A stretch of 63,388 bases of DNA, taken from positions 64,310 through 127,697 of the forward strand of contig NZ_BEWG01000015.1 in assembly GCF_002723835.1 (NCBI RefSeq). Reading direction: 5' to 3'. The notes under the pieces are model-generated. The model was not told the DNA's origin. It did not search any database and saw nothing but the letters and a program-made list of their open reading frames with translations. Each line of letters opens with the position of its first letter. The first letter of the stretch is position 1. Both the position numbers and the translations under genes were made by a program. Below, one piece after another: positions 19,430-28,218 of the stretch. The DNA comes from Mycobacterium sp. shizuoka-1. Lineage in GTDB: Bacteria > Actinomycetota > Actinomycetes > Mycobacteriales > Mycobacteriaceae.

Positions 19430-20314
19430 TCAAACCGGTTGATAAACCCACGGCTCGCGGGGAAGACCGGCCGGGTCGAACTGCGCGAGCAGGCCCGCCA
19501 TGTCGGTGGCGGGCCAGCCCAGCGATGCCGTGATCAACGCGAACGCCGTGGGAACCCCGAGTTCGGCCAGTGTCACCGCGCCGTCGCGCTTGGCCAGCCG
19601 CTTGCCTTCGGCGTTGACGACCAGCGGCACATGGGCGTACACCGGCGCCGGATAGCCGAGCAAGCCGGCCAGGTACGCCTGGCGGGGGGAGGAGGACAGC
19701 AGGTCGTCGCCGCGCACCACCTGGTCGATGCCGGAGCGGGCGTCATCGACGACGACGGCGAGGTTGTACGCCGGGACCCCGTCCCCGCGGCGCAACACGA
19801 AATCGTCCACCAATCCGGTGAAGCTGCCGTGGACCAGATCGGTGACCGTGTATTCGGTGGCATCGGAGCGCAGCCGCAGCGCCGGCGGGCGTCCGGTCGC
19901 GCGATTGGCGCTGCGTTGGGCGTCGGTCAGCTCGCGACAGGTGCCGGGATAGGCCCCTTCTGGGGCGTGCGGAGCCCGGGGTGCGCTGAGGATATCCCTT
20001 CTGCTGCAATAGCATTCGTATACCAGGTCGCGGCTGGTCAGGGTGTCGATGGCGGCGTCGTAACGGTCGCGGTGCTGGGACTGCCACAGCGGCGGGCCAT
20101 CCCACGTGACGCCGATGGCGGCCAGATCGGCGAGCTGACGGCGAGCCACGTCGTCGTGGGTGCGATCGTCGAGGTCCTCGACGCGCATCAGAAAGCGCCG
20201 CTGCGTCGACCGGGCGAACAACCATGCCAGCACCGCGGTGCGCAGATTGCCGATGTGCAGGTCGGCCGACGGGCTGGGCGCGAACCGGCCCGCACCCGGC
20301 GTTGGGCGGGTCAC
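19430..20314 (-). CDS. gluQ: Glutamyl-Q tRNA(Asp) synthetase
   Basis: A 294-residue truncated GluRS paralogue lacking an anticodon-binding domain. It activates glutamate and attaches it to queuosine 34 of tRNA-Asp. It has the HIGH-type motif in [10 protein letters not shown], the KMSKS equivalent [10 protein letters not shown], and a zinc site in YECYCSRR with Cys in YPGTCREL. The start is GTG. Because its substrate is Q-modified tRNA, it depends functionally on the tgt encoded at 1640, or on any other queuine source. It ends close to the amine oxidase and begins nine bases after irtB on the same strand, so it may be read from the iron-regulated irtAB transcript. Confidence 0.92.
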   Translation of the reverse strand: MTRPTPGAGRFAPSPSADLHIGNLRTAVLAWLFARSTQRRFLMRVEDLDDRTHDDVARRQLADLAAIGVTWDGPPLWQSQHRDRYDAAIDTLTSRDLVYECYCSRRDILSAPRAPHAPEGAYPGTCRELTDAQRSANRATGRPPALRLRSDATEYTVTDLVHGSFTGLVDDFVLRRGDGVPAYNLAVVVDDARSGIDQVVRGDDLLSSSPRQAYLAGLLGYPAPVYAHVPLVVNAEGKRLAKRDGAVTLAELGVPTAFALITASLGWPATDMAGLLAQFDPAGLPREPWVYQPV

Positions 20315-20323
20315 GCCCGCAAT

Positions 20324-22060
20324 CTAACTCATGCCACTCGGCGCGGTGATCTGCCAGCCGGCGCTGGTCTCCTGCCGGCGCCAGAACTGCGCGAATCGCC
20401 CACCGCGGGCGAGCAGGTCCTCGACGGTGCCTTGCTCGACGACTTCCCCGTCGTCGACGAAGAGGACCTGATCGGCGTGGCGGATGGCGTCGAGGCGATG
20501 GGCGACGACGACCCGGGTGCGCTGCTGCGGATCCTGCTGGATTGCCTGGCTGATCGACGCCTCGTTCTCGGTGTCCAGCGCGCTGGTCGCTTCGTCGACC
20601 AGGAGCACCCCGGCCGGCTTCAACAGGGCTCGGGCGATGCTGACTCGTTGCCGTTCGCCACCGGACAACGCGGTGCCGGCCTCGCCCACCCTGCTGTGTG
20701 CGCCGTCGGGAAGCCGTTCGACGATGTCGTCGACCCGGGCCAGCGCCATGACGCGGGCCATGGCGTCCTCGCCGGCCTCGGGATCGCCGACCCGGATGTT
20801 GTCGGCGATGGTCCCGTCGAACAGATAGGGGTGCTGGAACACCACAGTGACCAGCGCCCGCCGGGATGCGGGATCGACCTCGGTGCCGTCGATGAGGATC
20901 TGCCCGCGCACGGGTCTGTGTAGCCCGGCGATCAACGACAGGATCGTGCTCTTCCCGGACCCGGAGGGGCCGACGACGGCGGTGGTGCTGGCGGGTTCCA
21001 GGGTGAACGTGACATCGCGCAGCACCTCGTCGCCGTGGTAACCGAAGGCCACCGAGCGGAATTCGATTCGCGGCGGCCGGGATTGGGTCGCGGGTAGCGC
21101 CGGCCGGTGGGTTTCCACGGGTGCGGTGGTCACGGTGTTCAGGCGGTCGAGCACACCGCGGGACGACTCCATGGCGCCGGACAGATCGGCAATCACGGTG
21201 AAGGGCTCCAGGAACCGCACCAGCACGATCGTCAGCGCCACCGCCACCGGGGCGCCGATGTCGCCGCGCAGGGTCAGCGTGGTGATCGTGCCGGCCAGCA
21301 GGATCAGGGCGATCTGACTGGCCACGCTGAACAGCAGCTGACCGGGGATCGCGAACAGCAACAGCCGCAACGTCGCTCCCCGCACGGTGGCGATGGCTTC
21401 CCCGGTCTGGCTACGGGCGGCAGTGACTCGGCGGCTGGCCCGTAACGCCTGCTGGGTGCGGGCGAACTCCACCAGTCGTTCGGTCAGTGCGCTGTGCGCG
21501 CTCGCGTCGGTGGCGTCAGCCTTGCGCACCAGCCGCTGGCTTACGGTGAGCGCGCCGAGCAGGACCGGCAGAGCGAGCGCGGCGGCCACGCCGACCTGCC
21601 AGGAGACGAAGAACAGTCCGGCGGTGATCGCGGCGGGCAGCAGCAGTGCGCCGAGGAACGGGCTGAGCAGATTGGCGACGAAGCCGACGAGTTCGGGAGC
21701 GCTGGCCGCGATCGCCTGGCGGGAGAGCGCGGTGTTGTCGGCGGTGAACCACCGGAGCGGGGTGTCGGTGAGCCGGTCGGCCATGGCGTGCTGGGTGGTG
21801 TCGGTCAGCGCGAAGCCGATGCCGAATCCGATTCGGGCCAGGGTCATGTCGACCATCCAGCCGCCGACGGTGACCGCGGTGAGCGCGCCGACCCAGGGCA
21901 GCGCGCCGGCCGGGTCCGGTCCGAACAGTGCGGCCAGCAGCGGAACCAGCAGCAGCGCGCTCGCCGCGCGCAGGACAACCGAAACCGCCGACAGCACAAC
22001 ATAGGTCCTGAGACGACCGCGAAGGTGCGCGGGCAGGAGCCGGATCAGGCCGGCGATCAC
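20324..22060 (-). CDS. irtB: Siderophore ABC importer subunit IrtB
   Basis: A 578-residue half-transporter with six transmembrane helices (residues 1 to about 300) and a nucleotide-binding domain carrying Walker [10 protein letters not shown], the signature [10 protein letters not shown] and Walker [13 protein letters not shown]. With IrtA it forms the heterodimeric exporter-fold importer that takes up iron-loaded carboxymycobactin/mycobactin in the inner membrane. The GTG start at 22060 overlaps the irtA stop by four bases (GTGA), a coupled arrangement; a longer frame running into irtA is rejected. Expression is expected to follow the IdeR box upstream of irtA. Confidence 0.95.
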   Translation of the reverse strand: MIAGLIRLLPAHLRGRLRTYVVLSAVSVVLRAASALLLVPLLAALFGPDPAGALPWVGALTAVTVGGWMVDMTLARIGFGIGFALTDTTQHAMADRLTDTPLRWFTADNTALSRQAIAASAPELVGFVANLLSPFLGALLLPAAITAGLFFVSWQVGVAAALALPVLLGALTVSQRLVRKADATDASAHSALTERLVEFARTQQALRASRRVTAARSQTGEAIATVRGATLRLLLFAIPGQLLFSVASQIALILLAGTITTLTLRGDIGAPVAVALTIVLVRFLEPFTVIADLSGAMESSRGVLDRLNTVTTAPVETHRPALPATQSRPPRIEFRSVAFGYHGDEVLRDVTFTLEPASTTAVVGPSGSGKSTILSLIAGLHRPVRGQILIDGTEVDPASRRALVTVVFQHPYLFDGTIADNIRVGDPEAGEDAMARVMALARVDDIVERLPDGAHSRVGEAGTALSGGERQRVSIARALLKPAGVLLVDEATSALDTENEASISQAIQQDPQQRTRVVVAHRLDAIRHADQVLFVDDGEVVEQGTVEDLLARGGRFAQFWRRQETSAGWQITAPSGMS

Positions 22061-24612
22061 CGGGCCGCCTCCATTCTCAGGGCATCGCTCGGTGCGGCGG
22101 TGCCGGCCCGCCTGCTCTCCCACAACCGCCGGTAGCGGCCGTCGCGGGCAAGTAGTCCGGTGTGGGTGCCGATCTCGGCGATCCGCCCGTGGTCGAGCAC
22201 CACGATCTGGTCGGCGCCGGTGATCGTGTGCAGCCGATGTGCGATCACCAGCACGGTCCGGTTGTGTACCAGCGAGCTCAGCGCCTGTTGGACAAGGTAT
22301 TCCGACTCCGGGTCGGCGAACGCGGTGGCCTCGTCGAGGATCAGGATGGGAGTGTCGGCGAGTAGCGCCCGGGCGATCGTGAGGCGTTGCCGCTCCCCGC
22401 CGGACAGCTGGCTGCCGGCGCCCAGGACGGTGTCGTAACCGTTGGGCAGCAGCATGATTCGTTCGTGGATCCGTGCCGCGCGGGCAGCCTCTTCAATCGC
22501 GGCGGCGCCGGCGTCCGGGCGGGCCAGTGCGATGTTCTCGCTGACGGTACCTGCGACCAGTTGCACATCCTGGAACACGAATCCGACGCGGGTGTAGAGC
22601 TCATCGGGCGTCAGTGACCGGATATCGCGGCCGTCGATGCGGATCGCGCCGCCATCCACGTCGTGGAACCGGGCGAGCAGCGCGGCCAATGTCGATTTGC
22701 CCGAGCCGGACGGTCCGACCAGAGCGGTCACCGTGCCTGGGTGCAGATCCAGCGTCACGTCGTGGATCACGGGAACACCGGGGCGGTAACCGAAGCTGAT
22801 GCCGTCGAACCTCACACCGGGGGCAGCACGGTGTGGCGAGGCATCCGGCTGCGTGGTCAGCTCGTCCTCGTCGAGAACCACAGCGATCCGTCTGGCCGCC
22901 TGAGTGCCCTCGCGTATCCCGCCCAGGCCGTAGGCGATCCCCAGCAGGCGACTGCCGAAGGTGGTACCCAGGACCAGGAACGGCAGCAGCGTCGTCGGGC
23001 TGGTCCAACCGGCGAGGACGAACCCGGTGCCCGCCGTGACGATGAGCCACAGGAAGGTGGTCGGCCGGGTGACCAGATCCATGAACGTCTTCTTGCCGAT
23101 GAAGGGACGCTGCCAGTCGTTGAGGAAGACCAGGTAGTCGTCCAATCGCCGGCGGAACGAGGAGGCCGCTGCCCCGCCGAAGATCCGGATCACCGGCTGA
23201 CCCTCGAGGAATGCCGCCGATTCGCCGTTCATCCGCTCGGCCCAGCGCGACGCCTCGGCGATCTTCGGACCACTCTGATACACCATGGTCCAGGTGGTCA
23301 CGATGTAGACACCGATCGGGAGGAACAGGATCAGCGCCATCCGCCAGTCGACGGCGAAAAGGTACACCAGCACGGCGATCGGCGCGATCACCGCGGCCAC
23401 CGCGTCGCATACCGCGTGGGTCACCAGATAGTGCAGTGACAGGGTGTCGTCCTGGATGAGCTTCTTGACCGAGCCGGATCCCCGATCGGTGAACCAGCCC
23501 AACGGCATTCGAGCGAGTTTGTCCAGCAGCAGGCGTCGTACCTGCGCGCTGAATCGCATGTCGACCACGTGCAGCCACAACACCAGCACTGCTCCCAACG
23601 TGGTGCCGGCGGTCAGCAACACGACGAACATCGTCACGGTGCTCCAGACCCGCGCGTGATCGGCGCCGGTCAGCAGCAGCTGTGCCAACTCGACCAGGAC
23701 CACGAACGGAGCCAACTGCAGCAGGGTGAGCAAGGCCTGGAGCACTCCGGCGGCGACGAGCCGAGACTTCACCGGTTCCAGTAGGTGCTTGCCCGCTTGC
23801 GACCGCCACGTCCCCTTGGCGGCCGGCGTGCGTGGGGGAGTGGGCGCGGCGGACGCCGGTGGGTCCTGGTCGCGGGTGCTGCCCATTTCGCGGCCCCGGG
23901 TCCAATAGGCCTGGGCGTGCAGATCGGTCTTGGGAAAGCCGAAGACGTCACGCAACGTCTTGCGTAGATGCTTGAGCGTGCCGGCCTCGGTGCCCGCCCA
24001 CGCCGACCAGTTCGACCAGTCCCGATCCTCGATGGCCGCGGCCAGCGAAGCGTCGTCGATTCGGGTCACCCAGTGCACCCTGCGGCGCGGATGGTCGGTG
24101 AGCGGAATGAGTTCGTCCTCCTCGCAATGGCGTTCGAGGTACACCTCGACGTCGACATCACGAGGTAACGCGGCAACGATCGAGTTGATCGCGGGAATGG
24201 AGGCCGAGTCGCCGATGAGCAAGAAGCCCGCGGGTAGTTCGTCGGGCACCTCGAATCTCGATGAGCCGAGTGCGACCACCGGAACGGACATGCCCGGTTC
24301 GGCGGTCGCCGCCCACGCACTCGCCGGGCCGGCGGGCTCGTGCAAAACCACGTCGACGGCGAACCGGCCGGCCTCGGGGTCGGCCCACACGAGCGTGTAG
24401 GCGCGCTGGAATTCCGCGGTGCTGCCGGCCGGGTCGGGGAACCAGAACCGCAACCAGGCGGTCGGCTCCACGCTGAGGTCGTCGAACACCGTCGGTGCCG
24501 AGAAAGTGATCCGTACGCAGTGGGGGGCGACGGGGGCCACCTGTTCGACGGTCGCGGTGTGGTCGCGCCCTCCGAACCCGCGCAGCAGCGCGCCTTGGAA
24601 GCCTCGTCCCAT
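22057..24612 (-). CDS. irtA: Siderophore ABC importer IrtA with siderophore-reductase domain
   Basis: An 851-residue fusion. The N-terminal 240 or so residues are a siderophore-interacting FAD domain ([35 protein letters not shown]) that reduces ferric siderophore on the cytoplasmic side. A linker leads to a six-helix ABC transmembrane domain (about 285-580) and a nucleotide-binding domain with [19 protein letters not shown] and [11 protein letters not shown]. This architecture is characteristic of mycobacterial IrtA. The ATG lies about 43 bases downstream of the centre of a strong IdeR-type palindrome, so it should be repressed by iron-loaded IdeR. It is coupled to irtB. Confidence 0.97.
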   Translation of the reverse strand: MGRGFQGALLRGFGGRDHTATVEQVAPVAPHCVRITFSAPTVFDDLSVEPTAWLRFWFPDPAGSTAEFQRAYTLVWADPEAGRFAVDVVLHEPAGPASAWAATAEPGMSVPVVALGSSRFEVPDELPAGFLLIGDSASIPAINSIVAALPRDVDVEVYLERHCEEDELIPLTDHPRRRVHWVTRIDDASLAAAIEDRDWSNWSAWAGTEAGTLKHLRKTLRDVFGFPKTDLHAQAYWTRGREMGSTRDQDPPASAAPTPPRTPAAKGTWRSQAGKHLLEPVKSRLVAAGVLQALLTLLQLAPFVVLVELAQLLLTGADHARVWSTVTMFVVLLTAGTTLGAVLVLWLHVVDMRFSAQVRRLLLDKLARMPLGWFTDRGSGSVKKLIQDDTLSLHYLVTHAVCDAVAAVIAPIAVLVYLFAVDWRMALILFLPIGVYIVTTWTMVYQSGPKIAEASRWAERMNGESAAFLEGQPVIRIFGGAAASSFRRRLDDYLVFLNDWQRPFIGKKTFMDLVTRPTTFLWLIVTAGTGFVLAGWTSPTTLLPFLVLGTTFGSRLLGIAYGLGGIREGTQAARRIAVVLDEDELTTQPDASPHRAAPGVRFDGISFGYRPGVPVIHDVTLDLHPGTVTALVGPSGSGKSTLAALLARFHDVDGGAIRIDGRDIRSLTPDELYTRVGFVFQDVQLVAGTVSENIALARPDAGAAAIEEAARAARIHERIMLLPNGYDTVLGAGSQLSGGERQRLTIARALLADTPILILDEATAFADPESEYLVQQALSSLVHNRTVLVIAHRLHTITGADQIVVLDHGRIAEIGTHTGLLARDGRYRRLWESRRAGTAAPSDALRMEAAR

Positions 24613-24645
24613 ATCGGTGTCCTCCGTCGGCCGGTGTCAGGTTAG

Positions 24646-24664
24646 TTAGCTTAACCTAAGCTAA
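24646..24664 (-). promoter_or_regulatory. IdeR iron box upstream of irtA
   Basis: Read on the minus strand, the 19 bases TTAGCTTAGGTTAAGCTAA match 16 of 19 positions of the IdeR consensus as I know it. The box is the core of a longer palindrome at 24640-24670 whose 14-base arms (ggttagttagctta and its exact complement) flank a 3-base centre. It lies just upstream of irtA, the position expected for iron-dependent repression. Confidence 0.9.
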
Positions 24665-24671
24665 CTAACCT

Positions 24672-25017
24672 GTGGGGCGCCACGATCGCCAGATATCAGG
24701 ACGAAGTCTGAAAATTGACGCGCGCGACGGCAGCGAAAATCGGCACGCGAAAATTCATCGCAACTCACGCATTGGTCGCTCAATTCCCCTGAGCGAGGGC
24801 GTGACTGGCGGTATTGCGGCAGGTTTAGCCTAGCCTCAACTAATTTGCCGGCCGTCCGGTCGATGTGCGAATGTGCAAGCGCGACAAGGTCGATTGACCC
24901 AGATGCGGCGCGCGTTCGGCGGTGCTGTACTAGATTCGTCGACTGCGGTATTGAGTAACTTTGGCGCAATTGTGCAGGCCGCTGATTGCGACATCGAGGG
25001 TATGACAGGAGAAATTC
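24672..25017. other. irtA-bfr divergent intergenic region
   Basis: No gene is visible between the irtA palindrome and bfr. The stretch is AT-richer than its surroundings, as expected of a promoter region, and holds one further IdeR-like box (24825-24843). The bfr ribosome site AGGAG is at 25007-25011. Short open frames here have no coding character. Confidence 0.7.
24825..24843 (+). promoter_or_regulatory. IdeR-like box upstream of bacterioferritin
   Basis: TTAGCCTAGCCTCAACTAA matches about 15 of 19 positions of the IdeR consensus and lies about 175 bases before bfr. In M. tuberculosis IdeR activates bfrA from upstream sites, so this box may activate iron storage when iron is plentiful while the irtA box represses uptake. 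Weaker than the irtA box. Confidence 0.6.
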
Positions 25018-25497
25018 ATGCAAGGCGACAGCGAGATTCTCACCCTCCTCAACCAGCAGTTGACGAGCGAGCTGACCGCGATCAACCAGTACTTCCTGCA
25101 CTCGAAGATGCAGGACAACTGGGGCTTCACCGAGCTGGCCAAGCACACCAGGGACGAGTCCTTCGACGAGATGCGGCACGCCGAGGCGATCACCGACCGC
25201 ATCCTGATCCTCGACGGGCTGCCCAACTACCAGCGGATCGGCACGCTGAACATCGGCCAGACGATTCGCGAGCAGTTCGAGAGCGACCTGGCCCTCGAGT
25301 ACGAGGTGGTCAACCGGCTCAAGCCGGCGATCGTGGTGTGCCGCGAGAAGCAGGACTCGACCACGGCCAACCTGTTCGAGTCGATCGTGGCCGACGAAGA
25401 ACTCCACATCGACTACCTCGAGACGCAGTTGGAGCTGATGAACAAGCTGGGCGTGGAGTTGTACTCCGCGCAATGCGTCGCCCGGCCGCCGCACTGA
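25018..25497 (+). CDS. bfr: Bacterioferritin
   Basis: A 159-residue ferritin-like subunit of the 24-mer iron store. The di-iron site residues are Glu18, Glu51, His54, Glu94, Glu127 and His130, and the heme-binding Met52 is present in DEMRHA, so it is a true heme bacterioferritin (BfrA type) rather than a ferritin. ATG 25018 has AGGAG six bases upstream. It diverges from the irtAB uptake operon across a shared IdeR-type control region, a logical pairing of import and storage. The enzyme oxidises Fe(II) and deposits ferric mineral in the cytoplasm. Confidence 0.97.
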   Translation: MQGDSEILTLLNQQLTSELTAINQYFLHSKMQDNWGFTELAKHTRDESFDEMRHAEAITDRILILDGLPNYQRIGTLNIGQTIREQFESDLALEYEVVNRLKPAIVVCREKQDSTTANLFESIVADEELHIDYLETQLELMNKLGVELYSAQCVARPPH

Positions 25498-25504
25498 TCG
25501 ACGA

Positions 25505-26578
25505 TCAGGCCGGCGGCTCCAGCCCCGGGATGATCTCGTCCAGGCTGAACAGCACCGGCCGTTCGAGCTGCTCGTAGGTGCACGAGCGCGGGTCGCGATC
25601 GGGGCGCCACCGATTGAACTGCGCGGTGTGCCGGAACCGCGCCCCCTCCATATGGTCGTAGCGCACCTCGACCACCCGCTCGGGCCGCAGCGGCACGAAC
25701 GACAGATCCTTGCCGGCGTTCCACCGGGACCCGGCGTTCTTCTGCGGGGTGCGCTCGCCCGCTTCGTGCGCCGCCCAGTTCCACGGGTGAGAATCGAATT
25801 CGGTTACCAGTGGCTGCAATTCGGCAAACAGTCGGCGCCGCTGCGCCATCGGGAACGCGCCGATCACCCCCACCGACGCCAGCGTGCCGTCGTCCGAGTA
25901 GAGCCCGAGGAGCAGTGAGCCGATCGCGTCTTCGCCCGACTTGTGCACCCGATAGCCGGCGACCACGCAGTCCGCGGTGCGTTCGTGTTTGACCTTGAAC
26001 ATCACCCGCTTGTCCGGCTGGTAGGTGATCGTGAGCGGTTTGGCGATCAGTCCGTCCAGGCCCGCTCCCTCGAACTCGGTGAACCACCGTTGTGCAGTCG
26101 GAAGATCCGTGGTGGCCGGTGTGACGTGAAACGACGGGCCGGCCTTCGCCAGGGCTGCCACCAGCGCCGCCCGTCGCTCGCTGAACGGGCGCCCGGTGTA
26201 GTCGTCGTCGCCGAGCGCCAGCAGATCGAAGGCGACGAATGACGCCGGTGTCTTCTCGGCGAGCATGCGCACCCGCGAGTCGGCCGGATGAATCCGTTGT
26301 TGCAGTGCCTCGAAGTCCAGCCCGGCGCCGGTGGCGATGACGATCTCACCGTCGATCACACATCGCTGTGGCAGCTCGGCCAGTGCGGCAGCGACCAATT
26401 CGGGAAAGTACCGGGTCATCGGCTTCTCGTTACGGCTGCCCAGTTCGACCTCTTCGCAGTCGCGGAAACAGATCGACCGGAAGCCGTCCCACTTCGGTTC
26501 GTACGACGCGTCGGGCGGAATCGCGGACACCGACTTGGCCAGCATCGGGGACACCGGCGGATTAACGGGCAGCTGCAT
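25505..26578 (-). CDS. ligC: ATP-dependent DNA ligase LigC
   Basis: A 357-residue two-domain ligase. The adenylated lysine is Lys29 in YEPKWDGFRS (motif I), followed by IDGEIVI (III), FVAFDLLAL (IIIa), LDGLIAKP (IV) and MFKVKHERTADCVV (V), then an OB-fold. Length and sequence match mycobacterial LigC (Rv3731), a back-up repair ligase that works with the adjacent primase-polymerase in excision repair and gap filling. ATG 26578 is chosen; a 16-codon longer frame would run toward the divergent gene. It is divergent from the polymerase gene with 82 bases between them. Confidence 0.93.
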   Translation of the reverse strand: MQLPVNPPVSPMLAKSVSAIPPDASYEPKWDGFRSICFRDCEEVELGSRNEKPMTRYFPELVAAALAELPQRCVIDGEIVIATGAGLDFEALQQRIHPADSRVRMLAEKTPASFVAFDLLALGDDDYTGRPFSERRAALVAALAKAGPSFHVTPATTDLPTAQRWFTEFEGAGLDGLIAKPLTITYQPDKRVMFKVKHERTADCVVAGYRVHKSGEDAIGSLLLGLYSDDGTLASVGVIGAFPMAQRRRLFAELQPLVTEFDSHPWNWAAHEAGERTPQKNAGSRWNAGKDLSFVPLRPERVVEVRYDHMEGARFRHTAQFNRWRPDRDPRSCTYEQLERPVLFSLDEIIPGLEPPA

Positions 26579-26660
26579 CAGGTCATTCTCGTCTCGTACA
26601 CGTTGGCTTCGCCGGTAGGTTGGCAAGGGTGAGCGGACCCCAATTCAACCTGTCCCGCTG

Positions 26661-27710
26661 ATGGCCGCCAAGGCCGAAGAGATCGACGTCGACGGTGTCG
26701 CCGTCCGGCTCACCAACCCGGACAAGGTGTATTTCCCTGCGCTGGGTGCCAAGGGAACCAAAGGCACGCTGGTCGACTACTACCGAACCGTGGGCTCGGG
26801 ACCCCTCCTGACGGCGCTGAGGGACCGGCCGACGCATCTGCAGCGCTTTCCGGACGGCATCGAGGGCGAGGAGATCTACCAGAAGCGGGTGCCGGAGAAG
26901 CACCCCGAATACCTGCAGACGTGCCGGGTGACCTTCCCGTCCGGCCGCACCGCCGACGCGCTGAAGGTGACCCACCCATCGGCGATCGTGTGGGCCGCCC
27001 AGATGGGCACGGTCACGTTGCACCCGTGGCAGGTTCGCTGCCCGGACACCGACCATCCCGACGAACTGCGGGTGGACCTCGACCCGCAACCGGGCACCGG
27101 GTTCGCCCAGGCGCGCACCATCGCCGTCGACATCCTCAAACCGGTGCTCGACGAACTCGGACTGGTCGGCTATCCGAAGACGTCCGGCGGACGCGGCGTG
27201 CACGTGTATCTGCGGATCCGGCCGGACTGGGATTTCATCGCCGTACGTCGTGCCGGGATCGCGCTGGCCCGCGAACTGGAACGCCGGGCGCCGGATCTGG
27301 TGACCACCTCGTGGTGGAAAGAGGAGCGTGGGCAGCGGGTCTTTGTCGACTACAACCAGAACGCCCGCGACCGGACCTTCGCCAGCGCCTACTCGGTGCG
27401 AGCCACTCCGATCGCCACCGTCTCCACCCCGCTGACGTGGCAGGAACTGGCCGGCGCCGACCCCGACGACTACACGATGGCCACGGTGCCTGCGCTGATC
27501 GCCGAACGCGGCGACCCGATGGCCGACATGGATTCGGTTGCCCAGTCGATCGATCCGCTGTTGGCGATGGTGACCGCCGACGAGGAGCGCGGTCTGGGCG
27601 ACCTGCCGTACCCGCCGAACTATCCGAAGATGCCGGGCGAGCCGCCGCGCGTGCAGCCGAGCAAGAAAGTGGCCGCCAACTGGGATGAACACGGCAACCC
27701 GCAGAAGTGA
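26661..27710 (+). CDS. LigD-type primase-polymerase (Prim-PolC/PolD1)
   Basis: A 349-residue stand-alone archaeo-eukaryotic primase superfamily polymerase related to the polymerase domain of LigD. The metal-binding DxD is Asp139-Asp141 in LRVDLDPQPG, followed by KTSGGRGVHVYL with its phosphate-binding His, and VFVDYNQNARDRTFASAYSVR carrying the third carboxylate. It adds nucleotides or ribonucleotides at short gaps and is the Rv3730c counterpart, functionally paired with LigC at the divergent neighbour. The lipoprotein gene at 27707 starts inside its stop codon, so the two are co-translated. Confidence 0.92.
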   Translation: MAAKAEEIDVDGVAVRLTNPDKVYFPALGAKGTKGTLVDYYRTVGSGPLLTALRDRPTHLQRFPDGIEGEEIYQKRVPEKHPEYLQTCRVTFPSGRTADALKVTHPSAIVWAAQMGTVTLHPWQVRCPDTDHPDELRVDLDPQPGTGFAQARTIAVDILKPVLDELGLVGYPKTSGGRGVHVYLRIRPDWDFIAVRRAGIALARELERRAPDLVTTSWWKEERGQRVFVDYNQNARDRTFASAYSVRATPIATVSTPLTWQELAGADPDDYTMATVPALIAERGDPMADMDSVAQSIDPLLAMVTADEERGLGDLPYPPNYPKMPGEPPRVQPSKKVAANWDEHGNPQK

Positions 27711-28069
27711 AAGCGATACGCGGACTGGTCATCACCGCCTCGACGGCGTGGCTTGTCGTGGCCTGCTCAGCGGAGGGCCAACCTGTGGTCGCGACGGAAT
27801 CGAACACCACGGGTGCGGTCGCGACGATCCGGACACCGAGTCCGTCGACGCGCCCGCCCGACTCCCTGGTGATGCCGGACCTGCGGGGAATGTACTGGGT
27901 GGACGCGGAGCGGGCGCTCCGGACAGTCGGCTGGACAGGTGTGCTGTCGAAAGCCCCCGATCTGACGAATTCGCCATACCGGCGGAATCAAATTGCAGCG
28001 CAGGTGCCGGCGCCCGGCCAAATCATCGCCACCGATGCCATGATCACCCTGCAATTCGCCGCTGATTGA
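27707..28069 (+). CDS. PASTA-domain lipoprotein
   Basis: A 120-residue exported protein. The signal peptide ends in the lipobox VVACS, so it should be lipid-anchored at Cys20. A Thr/Ser/Pro-rich linker leads to a single PASTA unit (from about residue 55: VMPDLRGMYWVDAERALRTVGW and the turn QVPAPGQII), a fold that binds peptidoglycan fragments or beta-lactams in PBPs and PknB. The GTG start overlaps the primase-polymerase stop by four bases (GTGA). Why an envelope protein is coupled to a repair polymerase is unclear; it may simply share a promoter. Confidence 0.85.
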   Translation: MKAIRGLVITASTAWLVVACSAEGQPVVATESNTTGAVATIRTPSPSTRPPDSLVMPDLRGMYWVDAERALRTVGWTGVLSKAPDLTNSPYRRNQIAAQVPAPGQIIATDAMITLQFAAD

Positions 28070-28218
28070 GATTGATTGAGCGTTCGCGTTCGGCACACGA
28101 ACGAAATGGCAGCCATGAGCGCTCAATGAACGCCCATCGACAACAAGACTTTGTCGATTCGGCAAAGGCCGGTCCGGCTCCCTCGTTATCGTTGGGTCGC
28201 GTCTGGGGAGGGACGACC

